From Sipunculus nudus (lineage: Eukaryota; Annelida; Sipuncula; Golfingiida; Sipunculidae): a DNA stretch of 64,000 bases. Shown here one piece after another: positions 43,662 to 54,775 of the stretch. The DNA lies in assembly GCA_026874595.1 (NCBI GenBank), contig CM049311.1:68983453-69047452 (forward strand), given 5' to 3'. Numbering within the stretch: position 1 is the stretch's first letter; the number at the start of each line of letters is the position of its first letter. The notes beneath the pieces are model-generated. The model saw only the letters and a list, made by a program, of their open reading frames with translations, was not told the origin of the DNA and searched no databases. The position numbers and the translations under genes are program-made.

Positions 43662-43994
43662 TTAAACAGTGCCACTGGAAACCGTCTGATAGTACCATCT
43701 ATTAGTACACATGTCTTCAGATACAAGGGCTGAACGCACGACAACACTGCTACATCCTGTATCTCTGAGTACAGATACTTTTGATTCACCAATCATGCCT
43801 TTACAAGTAGGCATACCTGAAAGATTGGATTCTTGCGTACCTACATTAGCTTCACAATAAACATTAAGTACTTGTGGAGTTACTAGCTTTGTCTCCTGAC
43901 CGTTTTTTACGTTGACAGGGGAAGTATCTAGAAGTCCAGGGAAGCAGGCACTGGCCTTTTCATTAGACTTACCTGGAGACTGTTTTACTGTCAT
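43662..43994 (-). pseudogene. Gmr1-like aspartic protease
   Basis: Contains VSVLRDTGCSSVVVRSALV with the D-T-G active site, between the gag zinc knuckle and the integrase. Confidence 0.78.
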
Positions 43995-44054
43995 CAGAGC
44001 TTCCTTAACAGCTTCATATATAGCCTGTTTAATAATCTGTCGATGATCATCACC

Positions 44055-45048
44055 TTAGGCTTGCAAACCTTGAGCCACCTCTCGAGGTTTCCTGTTTTTA
44101 CACTGAAATGATTTGTGCCCTAATGCCCCACATCTGAAACATTTTATGACCCCAGGGGTTGTTGACTGTTTCTTACCTGCATCTGTAGGTTTTGCGGGAG
44201 GTTTATCAACCTGCTTTCCATTTTGTTTCCAACTACATCGCATGGAAGAACCAAAACTGTACTGACCATGGGCTTCTACATACCTTTCAGCGATGTCTGT
44301 CATGGAGTCAATGGTGGAGCATTGTCTTTCCCTCAAAAACAAGGATAATTCTTTACTGCAGGAATTCATGAACTGTTCTCTCAACGACAAGCCAATTAAG
44401 CATTCATATGTTCGGTCAATGCCCGACATCTTAACCCAATTGTGAAGATAACTGCTGATTCTTGCCGCATATTGGCTAGGGGACTTGTTTTTCGGGTCTA
44501 CAGGTCCGAACCTTTGTCCTGTAGCCTTCTTCTGTCATTTGAAATCTTCTGAACAGAGCATATTTCAGCCTATCATAATTTAACGCCTCATCTGCTGGAA
44601 GTGTAGTGAACACTTCTAAAGACTTACCTCTAAGTAAGGCGCTAAGGCGGATCGCCCTATCTGTCCTGGCCCACTTTTGTCCTGATGCTAGCCGCTCGAA
44701 ACGCTCTAGATAGGAATCCAGAATATCTCGATTTTCATCGAATGGCGGGATTTTAAGGGACGGAGTAGCAGCAACACCAACTGGCTCATCTGTAATACTT
44801 ATTTCTGGATTTTCTGGGTTAATTGATTTATCAGCTATCTGTACCTTTAACCTCAAGACTTCCAACTCGTGTTCCTCTGTTTCCTTTTGTCTAGCAAGCT
44901 CACGCTGCCTTATCCTATCTTCCCTTTCATGATCGTTTTAACGTTTTTCATCAAAACGCTGGATTTCACTATCAACAAATGTTTGTAGATTTGTCCCTGA
45001 ATAGCCTAGTTCCTTACCGACTGCTAGGATCTTCTCTAGATCCTCCAT
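44055..45048 (-). pseudogene. Gmr1-like gag
   Basis: ATG at 45048 opens MEDLEKILAVGKELGYSG. A stop interrupts the frame after DEKR at 44938, beyond which a glutamate/arginine-rich helix continues. The capsid-like part (IPPFDENRDILDSYLERFE; RAIRLSALLRGKSLEVF) and one CCHC zinc knuckle (CFRCGALGHKSFQC) follow. Frame changes occur near 44476. Confidence 0.82.
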
Positions 45049-45599
45049 GTTAGCACTAGGACCTTTCCCAATTAAACAGTGTTTTAAGAAATCGTTCCCA
45101 CTTACACAAACATTTAATACACAATAAAGAAGCACATAATTCATGAACATTGTCACTCTGTAGATTTAACTAGAAACCTACATATCATCAGCACACACAA
45201 GATGCCGTAGCATCAAAACTATGGTAAACTTATCACGACAGTTTACCCTGCAGTTAAGTCCACAGACTTCAACGAACCCAAATTTGTTACAACTACAACA
45301 CATGCAATATCCCGCTGGACTAGGAATTGCCAGAAAAAAAGGTACAGCCTACCGCCGTAGCGAAACACTCAGCAGTACCCCAGCCTTAGCTGTCGACAGG
45401 TATCCGACCCGACCTTGAGGAGTTGGCTAACCTAATCGCAATATGCAGTAAAACCGTGCTTCTGCGAAAGCTACTACAGTAATACTCAAGGATTTCTGAA
45501 CCCACCACTGCTATTACAAGGGCAACCAGCTCTATGATAAAACCATGCTTATTAACAAACAAAATATGACTATTTTTCATGAAACTAACAAGAAAAGTC

Positions 45600-45619
45600 A
45601 TCCTGGCACGCTCGCCAGA
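45600..45619 (-). promoter_or_regulatory. Probable primer-binding site
   Basis: The first bases inside the 5' LTR on the minus strand read TGGCGAGCGTGCCAGGA. A TGG start next to the LTR is typical of a tRNA primer site; the tRNA is not identified. Confidence 0.5.
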
Positions 45620-47021
45620 TGTCACGGTCACCTTCCACTCAAAAACTGAAACGGGATCGGACTTCAGGTTCTTTTACAATGTCTCAAGTTTTGAGGGATT
45701 TCTAAGGATTGACTTTCAAACCAGCATGGTTTTAACAAAGAGAAGAGTCAAAGAGCTTAATTATACGTTTATTTACACTAAATACAACAAAACGGATGAA
45801 ATTTGAGTGGCATCAGTCTCCTGCAGACAGTTCCCGAAATACAAAAGCCCGTATCCTCAGAGGTACCGCACAAGGCAAGCGGGTAGATAAACAAACAGAC
45901 CACAGCCTGTAAAAATATAAACAATCCACTATTATCCCAAAAGATTAACAATTCTATTTCGGTCACTTTTATAGATCGCTTGTGGATCTTTATCTGGACT
46001 TCTATATACATTGTACTTTGATATACTGAAGTCAAGGTATAGATATTGTCAGGGGTACCATTTGACTTTTTATGTACCAATTAAATAAGGTCCATATTCT
46101 ATAGTTTGATCTCTTTATATTGAGGAGCAAAAGGACGTAGATGAATACTGGTATACAGCATAAACTTAGGAATATAGTCGGTACCTGAGAAATCCTGATA
46201 AGACTGAAAAACCAATTACACTACAGAATCTTAGCATACAGACTTCCAGTATTACCACATCCTTTTACTGAGCTGCATTAACATAGGTTTTGTTGGGTTT
46301 TAAAGCAGTACATGCATAAAGGCTTACCACAGACATCGACTAAATGGCCCTCCACTGGGTGGTCATACCACTCCACAACCAAGTCTGCCAAGACCAGGAC
46401 AACATCCCCTCTTGCAGTTCGCCACCAGGGGTACCAGGAGTAAGCCAGTTCATACACACAATGGTTAAAATATGCTGTAACTTTGCAAATAAATGTCAGT
46501 GTTTAAATTTGTCATGTTGGCAATGGTTTAAGAAATAGCTGTTCTCCCTTGATATCATAAAACGACTCTCAGGTCCTATCATTGAAATGTCCAGCTACAG
46601 CAAGTGGTGAGCTCCACATACACATCTTTCTCCTGAGAGAGTTTCTTGCCAACTGAAGTTCACTAGACCAATAAAACCCACAGAACGTGCTTACAATGAA
46701 TTAGTGCAGCCCATGTATAATGCAAAGGAAAACATGAAAAAGGCCGTGTGTAAGCAGCTTGCTATTGATGACGGGGCAGGGGTCAATACACTGACAAAAA
46801 GGGGACCTGCCAGGGTAAACAGGGCAAGACTCGCATACCTAAGTACAAAGGCACCCAGGACCCATACAAAATAGCCAAAAGTCCCTGGGTACAACATAAA
46901 AAAACCTTGTTGCCCCATCGACGTGGATAAATAATATTGAGTAGACCTTTGCCCCCCCCCCTCCCCGAGAGAAAAATGCTTGCAGCCACAAAGTAATAGC
47001 AGGTCTGTGAATTTTGTGACA
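45620..47021 (-). repeat. 5' LTR of the Gmr1-like element
   Basis: TG...CA ends, about 1.4 kb, with C-rich tract at 46950-46965. Contains no coding sequence of its own; similar open frames in both LTRs are coincidental. Confidence 0.92.
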
Positions 47022-48510
47022 GGCGTTCAGTTTAAACTCATTTAATTTTAATGCACGAATGAATAGTCTACTGTGACATGAAAGATAAAATGTTGATCTT
47101 TCCTTACATTTCTACAGAAAAGCAGAAAATATCGTCGTGGCTCGCAGAAAGCATATCAACATTGGTGGCACCACCTAAAGCTCAAAATCACATACCAGTC
47201 AAATGATCAATATTCCCTGAAATTATAATTCTTTATAATACTATGCTCCAATCGCATCTTAAACATGGGTCAAACGTTTTACTGGGATAGCAGATTTGTA
47301 TTTAAAAACGTCTTTTTGGGTTAGACTTTGGCAGCCGGTAAAACCAATAAGATAATCTGTGCATATAACTCTATTGCAACACCTAGGACAGAACTGCCAC
47401 CTTGCGGTAAATTATATATGTATGTTTTTTACCGCCGTTCTAGTCCGTGTCAGTGTATGAGCCAGCACAGATAAGAAGCTCAGGACATGTTAACGTTTAT
47501 TGGGGAATGTAATGTTTTATAATACATATGCAGGGGCTGTAACAACTTATAATAATCATCTGACAAGGTAATAACAAATCAACTGATGTGTAACCAACCG
47601 ATAACGTAATAAAACAAGGGACCCAGGGGTCACGGCGCTCAGCTGTTATATATGATGAAAAAATATGATTTGGAAATGAGGCACATGCTGGTTTTGTGTG
47701 GTAATAAATATAAGCTGTATTATGAGTTGTAGGTGTTTAGCTTATGCATGATTTTGACAGTATCTTTGGAGACAGGGAAGAGGATTGATTTCATTTATCT
47801 TATTAACAAATGGAGTGCTATTGTCACAAAGATTTTGACTTGGTCATATAACTTATAAGCAGAACATATAATATAAGAGTTTAACTATTTATTTTAATAA
47901 CAAATATTGTGCGAAAATAATTTTTATTAAAAAATAATAAGAGAATCATATGATTTTTTAATAAAATATAACTGAAATGATTATTAAAATGATATTATAG
48001 AATATATTCATGAATGCATTCATTTATACATTTTGAAAGTATCGGCACTGGTATTCAAATACTTTCATTTTTACTTGAATTCCCATTCTTATGCAAGAAA
48101 TTTTATAATGGAGTACATATTCATATTCGTATTCAAATACATTTGCAAAGTATTCGCACCATGTCTGGTATTTATTCAGTTTTAGCCAAACAATGATGTT
48201 GAGAATCCAGAATATACAAAATTCACAAATTTAAAAAATGATCATAAGTACCTGGTTTTATGGCTTTTATTTATATTAAAAAAGATAAATGTAATATATT
48301 CACTTTGGACTACTTTCACATCAATCTACACACTAGACACAGTAGGAATCTAGATTAATATTATCAACTGCATCTTTGTCTGTCATTAATTACCTTCATA
48401 TAATCCCTAATGATTAGTAATGAATAATATACTAATCATTAATTTTTTTTTCATTATAATTGAACCGAAAAATACCATAGGTGACTGCATGGTGTTATTT
48501 GAAATATATG
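47022..48510. other. Intergenic, mostly non-coding
   Basis: A dispersed-repeat fragment at 47161-47225 (GGTGGCACCACC, then ACCAGTCAAAT) resembles 11881-11935. At 47531-47625 a piece with AACCGATAACGTAATAAAA resembles the foldback arms at 51.5 and 53.3 kb. Confidence 0.5.
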
Positions 48511-49805
48511 ACACTAGCAATTACCCATGCTACGCACGGTTTGGGGCGAACACAACAATCCATACGGTGGTATCGGAAATCCACCGGAAATCCGGAGATA
48601 CGAAAAATCGCGTTACGCTTTTAATATATATATCCATTATATGTATGATGTTGTGGATAAAAATCTTTTGGAACAGCGTTCGGAACATATTTCGGAACAG
48701 CGTACAGTCGCACACCTTCGCCCAAAGCCAGTGCCTAACATGTGGTCGAGGTCTTTAACAAATAGTTCCTACACATGTACCATGTGACATGAGAAACTGA
48801 TCAACAATATCACAATTACATACAAAAGAAACCGCCCATGGAATAGACCTAAGAAAAGAATGCAAAAATACCAGTTTTATTTGTGAAAATAATAACAATT
48901 ATGGCCATGGCTTATACGCAATAGGCACACATACTGAATGAAAGAATATAAAGTCTTTAAAAATAAAGAGTATTACATAAACATTATTGAATGAGATGTC
49001 ATATGGATATAAAAAGGACAAATACCAGTTTAACCGTATTAAATCTTCATTTGTTACAGGAATAATACCTTCGTAAATGTAGTAATGAGAAAAAATCTCG
49101 ATATTCAAAACATTTTAAGTCAATATTATGTTCACAACTTTTACAAATCAACGTGTACACATCACACTGTACCAACCACGACGTGAATTTGGTTAACATT
49201 TTCTTTTCATCTGTTACATAGTAGGTCTACATATGCATATGTTTGTGAATATTTGTCAAGCATCTCAATCGCATGCAAAGCCCTGGACTTCGTGGGACCG
49301 CGTGTGCGCTGTTTAACCGTCACGGATTCCGCGACCCGGTTGATGTGCACTCAAGCATATCAGGTCATGTGAGGGGGGTCTCAGGTAGGAGTCGTCGTGC
49401 GACACCCCCGTCGCAGGAAGGCCTGCAAAACAATTCTTTCAAAGATCCCCCTTTTGAGAAGGGATCGCCGGTGGGGATTATTTCGGGCCGGTAACCGCAA
49501 ATTGTACGAAAACCCCAGATAGGGACCCCGGAGTAAAACTCTGTCCCGCAATCACACACTCTATGGCCGTTGTGTTACCGGGCCCGGAGACACAAAGAAA
49601 AGAGGCGCCCGCGGGGGAGCAAATATTAAAATTATTAATTATGCAAGTAATACGCAAATTATTGCAAATAAAAGTAGGTGGAATCTCTTCGGACAAACCC
49701 GGAGCATTTGTATGTCGAAAATCACGGCAATCCGTACGGTGGTATCAGAGAAGATACGGAAAATTACAAAAATCGCCTTACGCTATTAATACATAGATTC
49801 TATCC
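48511..49805. repeat. Unclassified repeat region with a duplicated edge motif
   Basis: CAATCCATACGGTGGTATC at about 48558 and CAATCCGTACGGTGGTATC at about 49728 are each followed by related sequence ending ATCGC[GC]TTACGCT. Between them, 49262-49620 is unusually G+C-rich for the window. This may be one repeat with related ends, or two copies of a repeat; no protein is recognised. Confidence 0.45.
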
Positions 49806-50220
49806 ATCCATACAAGATTCTTAAATCATCAGTAACTGCAAGTTAATTTCCTGTTACTCGACAACTAACAATTTCCTTTTCTATTAATTTTTCTTTAGTT
49901 TTTTATTAAAAATCAATAAAAAATTAATTTATTGTTTTTTGTTATGTTGTTGGTCAAAACAACTTCTAGATGAGTTGGGTTGGGTTGGACACCTGGAACA
50001 ACTGTGGCTTGTCATAAGCTGCCTGGCTGCCCCAGTGTATGCCTCGCTTCAAGCGTGCATAATTTGCTGAAAGGTCAACAAGGTCAACATACAGGTGACA
50101 CGAAGAGGGGCTGGGCAGAGCCTGGGTCTGACATGGTCTCATTAAAACATTATAAAAGCAACAATTTTTGGCCAATTTCTTTCAGCTTTCTAAAATAAAA
50201 AGCTGAAATCCTTATTTGGG

Positions 50221-51400
50221 CATGATATGAAAATTATATCAACAGTGCTCACAGGAAACAAACGTGCCATGGTGAATTTGGGCAAAATTTAAGGTACTGA
50301 TTTTATATTTATACTATAACTTATAAAATTTGAAATATTCAGAACTAATTTTGGGTATTCAATTGAATCTTGATTAAATAATGTTATATCCCTGACAAAA
50401 AAAATCTCTAGATTCGGCAATCCTCTTGTTTAGGGAGCAAATATATTTCTTGATTTTATACAAAGTGCATTTGGGCCCATAACTTAAAACATCTGCGCAA
50501 TACTGGCATCATTTCTGGCATGTGCATAGCGAATGTATAGAAAAATATGTATATTATATATGATCAAAGTCAGATCAGTGGTTTTGATATTAGGCAGTCT
50601 TGAAGTGTAACAATGGGTTCTTATTCGAAAAATGAAGTTTTTCATTAATATCTCGAATGAATTAAGTCCTAGTGACCCAATTTTTGGAATTTTAGGGGAT
50701 TTTGGAGACATCTAACTGTATGCAAAATTTGAGGAACTGAGAGCTGAAGCTGGGGAGCTGAGCTCTAGCAAAATGCATAACAATAGCTTGATGTAAACAA
50801 TATGTGACATGGTGGGTGAAAACTTGAATAAAATCTACAGTTTTTGATCAACTGGTTACAAATTTTTGGTGTTAACAGATGAAATGCTAACAAAAAACAT
50901 GCTGTGAAAATTAAATCAAAAGCAGTTACAGAAGAAAGTGTCATGGCAAAATTTAAGGTACCAATTTTTTATTTTTGCTAATATTTTAAAAATTTAAAAG
51001 ATTTTGATCTAATTTTGGGTATACAATTTAATTTTGATTAATTAAAGTTATATTACTGGAAAAAATGTCCTTAGCTTTAACATGTTTTGTGTTAAGTGAT
51101 CAAATATATTTCTGATTTTTTTACAAAATGCATTATGTTTGGGCCCATAACTTTTTAAAATTATATAATACAGACCTAATTTCTGGGATTTATGGTAAAT
51201 ATGAGGAAACACAGATGACTGGTTTTGATATTAGGCAGTCCTGAAGTGTAAAATAGGTTTTTAATAAATTTAGGTTTTTCCTTAATTTCTCAAAGGAACG
51301 AAGTCCCTAGTTTTCGGCTTGGTAGGAGATCTTGGGGACATCTAACATTATGCCGAATTTTGGATTCCTAGGTCTTACGGTTTCAAAACGTGCTACATAT
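50221..51400. repeat. Tandem duplication of a roughly 660-bp unit
   Basis: Phrases recur in the same order about 650-680 bp apart: GCAAAATTTAAGGTAC (50284 and 50946), CTAATTTTGGGTAT (50345 and 51010), TTTTGATATTAGGCAGTC (50582 and 51223), GGGGACATCTAAC or its variant (50704 and 51332). The copies are well diverged and non-coding. The second ends in an ACGGACGGAC tract. Confidence 0.75.
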
Positions 51401-51477
51401 ACGGACGGACGGACAGACGGACGGACGACGAACGATGGACCACGACTATAGCTCAGATGACTTATAGTCAGCTTACT

Positions 51478-53405
51478 AAAAATCAACCAATAATGTAACA
51501 CTAACCAATAATGTAATATAAATTCAACCGATAATAACAAAATTTGCTAACCGATAACTTAATACAATGTTACCCGATAATGTAACAAAATTCCCTTACC
51601 GTTAATGTAAAAAAAATGACCGGTTATTATGAACACTTTAGCGAACATACATTGTGATCGATTATGCATAAGGCAACAAATTTAAACAACAATTCAAGAT
51701 CTAATTATATACTTTTTCACCAGGCAGGTCTCTTGCATACCAAAATTAGGTTTTTGCTAACTAGATTATATGGTAACGTAATATTTACCATGTATATTTT
51801 TGGCACCTCTACTAGTGTTCTATGCCACAGATTTTATTTTTCATTCAACAGATAACAAAAATAAACAATCTGCAACATCTGCAACAATAACGCATGGGTC
51901 TGACCTTGACTCCTGACCTCATTGACCCAAATATCAATAGGATCCGTACTTCTGTGGTTGGCCATATATTATTCAAGTTTAAGATATAATACATCAAACC
52001 AAACTTGAGTTATCACCTGGAAACTAATTTGTGGACAGATGGCCCTTGTGCCACTGAAGTTTTTTACCTTTTGAACCAAAATTCAAGAAGGTTGTTTTCC
52101 TTTTGGCAGGTCAGCTATTGGCGCCAGATGAAAAGTTTTGCATGAGAAATGTGGCTGTAAAAGAATCCATAATTTTTTTTTAAAGTTTGTCCAGTGACCT
52201 TGACCTTTGACCTGATAACCCCAAAAGGTTCTTGCTTTAATGGATGGCCATACATGCGCTTGAAATCCCACACAAAGTTATCATTTTCAGAACAATTTTT
52301 TACATAAGGACTGACAGACAGACATACAGACGGACGGACAGTGTGATTAATATAGGTAATCCGCATATGATCAATAAACACATCAGGTTCCGAACATGAT
52401 GAAACCATTGCTGAGAAAATTATTGCTGTCACATTAAAAATTATTTAAAAAAAACAGGTTGCGCCAACAGATCTAGGGACCTGCCATAATCTAGCCATTG
52501 TCACTATTCAAAGCATGATCAATTATGAAGATACTTGAAGTTTTGTACCAATTTTTTAATAAATTGGAAGTACTTACAAGCCCTACAGCTTGGAGGATAT
52601 AGGTGCAGTTTTTTTTTTTTTTAATTCTTAAAATTGTCTTTCATGAAATATATCTTACTTAATATCTAGGCAGATCTTTTGTAAATATTCTTGCATGCAA
52701 ACATGAATTCAGGTCACTGAAACAGATTCTCTGTGACTGAAGCACTTATTAATATACTGTTATCAATTTCTTGGCTGGAAAAACAAAAAAAATTATATTT
52801 ACCCCCCCCCCCCCCCCCCCCGAAACATAGTTCATCATCTGCACATATAACATTGTTAAAATGGAGAAATCCCAGTTTGTCTGGACCTCTATGAAATGTT
52901 CTGCTGTCCTGGGTTGAGCTATATAGTCATTATAGACGATGTTAAAAGTGCGACCCACATGGGCCCAATTTGTGCTCGAACGGGGTAACTACTGAGGCTT
53001 AGATGATGTATAAGGTGAACTGAACTAAACATTCATTTAATAATTAACTGCTAGCTCCATGAAACATGCATATTAGGTGTTTCCCATATCACTGGATTCA
53101 AAGTGGCTTCTTTGGACTGATCAGGTTCGATAAAGTGTTATTACATTACCGGTGAATTATATTTTACATTAACGGTTGGGGAACTTCGTCACATTATCCG
53201 GTAATTTTATATTACGTTATCGGTTAACAAATGCTGTTACATTATCGATTGATATTGTATTACATTATTGGTCAGTGTTACATGTTCGGTTATTTTTTTA
53301 TTACGTTATCGGTTGCACATTACATTAACAGTTGATTTTTTATTTCGTTATCGGGTAATGTTTTGTTATAAGATGATTATAACATTATCAGTTGTAACAG
53401 GGGCA
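51478..53405. mobile_element. Foldback-like element with AACCGATAATGTAA subrepeats
   Basis: The left arm (51478-51655) carries repeated AACCGATAATGTAA-like units; the right arm (53125-53405) carries the reverse complement (TTACATTAACGGTT). The inner ends match well: CCGTTAATGTAAAA...GAACACTTTAGCGAAC on the left against its complement near 53120-53180. The right arm is longer, so the left may be truncated or the true left end may be the related piece at 47531. No transposase seen; the loop holds other repeats. Confidence 0.65.
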
Positions 53406-54642
53406 AACATAATTACTGACCGCTTAGAAGTTCTCTTTGGGGGAGAGGGGGGCACATTTGATAATTCAAGTTTTCCAAAACCGAATGTTATGTTAGTTGT
53501 TTTGTTCAGCAGCAGATACAAGATCACAGAAAAGGGGGAGTTATGCCATAACATCCTGGCTGAAGTAAAATGTATATCGGGCGAGCTAGAAGTAGACGAC
53601 TTCACATTAACTCTCACATGCAGAAGTACAAGGAAGAAAACAGCGAGCGCCGAAATCCAGGCGTTTCTTTTCGGTATTTACCGTATATATTTCTATTTCT
53701 CATATTCTGTAGGAGCATGTAAAAGAGGGGGCTCGTCCCTGCTACCCCCCCCCCCCCCTCCACACACACACTCAAAGATACACACATCCGCTCCCGATGA
53801 CAGTTACCTAATTCCACGGAAATCCAAGAAAGTAATATGCATGTTTTACAATGTAATTTGCCTATTAGCCGTAATGAATAAAGATTAATTCAATAAAGAC
53901 CCGTTCCCACGCGACTAATCCATAGTAATGAAAACAAAACTGAACTGTCGAATTCTGCCAACGAATAAACGTCAGAAACACACAAAAAAACAGGTTTGCA
54001 TTTCTTTTATTTTATTCATTACAAATTTAATTCATTTCAATATTCATGCATTTAAAGGGAACATTTTAGATATATCATCAAAAATTTTAAAGAAATCAGC
54101 ACTGCAGGGATGACGATTGCAGCGCTTTTAATCAGTGGAACAAAGCTTTTAAGATATATCATCCAAATGACTGTAGAGGATAGCACTGGAGAGATGACGA
54201 TTGCAGCGCTTTTAATCAACATTGGAACAAAGGTTCATTATGCAGCAAATAAAGAACATCTATGTGATTAATGAAAAAAACGGATGGCTATGAATGCAGA
54301 ATCTTGATATAAGCTTGAGTCTGAAGATTACACTTGTATTCACCGTGGAGGACTTTTTTCCTGTTCGATTATCGTCTTCCTATCCAGCAGGAAGTTAACC
54401 ATCAGTCAGAAAATTTACGTTTACTTCCCTCGCATTGTCGATGAAATGTCTAATTTCACTCATACAATTATTTAAATGCGTCTTTTTAAAAGAAATACGG
54501 AATGCAAAAATAAAAAAGCATCAATCACCTTATAATAATCTCTTTCTTATATTCAGCAGGTAAAGAATCGGAACATGAAAATCACAGCATCCTTTTTTTT
54601 TCGTTTCGGTATTCCTCTGGAGAGCGAGTCACTGCCTGAACT
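53406..54642. other. Intergenic between gene A and the foldback element
   Basis: No gene recognised. Two near-identical phrases, GATGACGATTGCAGCGCTTTTAATCA, lie about 82 bp apart near 54107 and 54191, a small local duplication. A C-run lies at about 53744-53757. Confidence 0.45.
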
Positions 54643-54775
54643 TCAGTCACAGACGGTTATCCCCCAGTGCTTTCCGTCTGTGCTGAACTTTATCAGGTTG
54701 ACGGTGTCGCCGTAGGGGTTCGTTGTAAAAATTGGCCGTTCGTTATCTTCCATTTCGTGATAAATTTCCATAGAC
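54643..54775 (-). CDS. Gene A last exon
   Basis: Acceptor TTGCAACAG; 133 nt, codes SMEIYHEMEDNE, IFTTNP, NLIKFSTDG, HWGITVCD and stop TGA. Similar to gene B exon 11 and to the decayed exon at 4061-4193 (also 133 nt). Confidence 0.78.

Larger units (their letters stand above)
39196..47021 (-). mobile_element. Complete-looking Gmr1-like LTR retrotransposon (gag-PR-IN-RT-RNaseH order)
   Basis: Two LTRs (39196-40549 and 45620-47021) begin TGTCACGGTCAC and end TTTGTGACA, and are flanked by the 5-bp direct repeat GGCGT (39191-39195 and 47022-47026). On the minus strand the order is gag, protease, integrase, then reverse transcriptase and RNase H. The integrase lies upstream of the polymerase, as in Ty1/copia, while the sequence motifs are Ty3/gypsy-like: the arrangement known from Gmr1-like elements. 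LTRs differ by indels and substitutions and the coding frames are interrupted, so the insertion is not recent. It lies between genes A and B. Confidence 0.92.
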
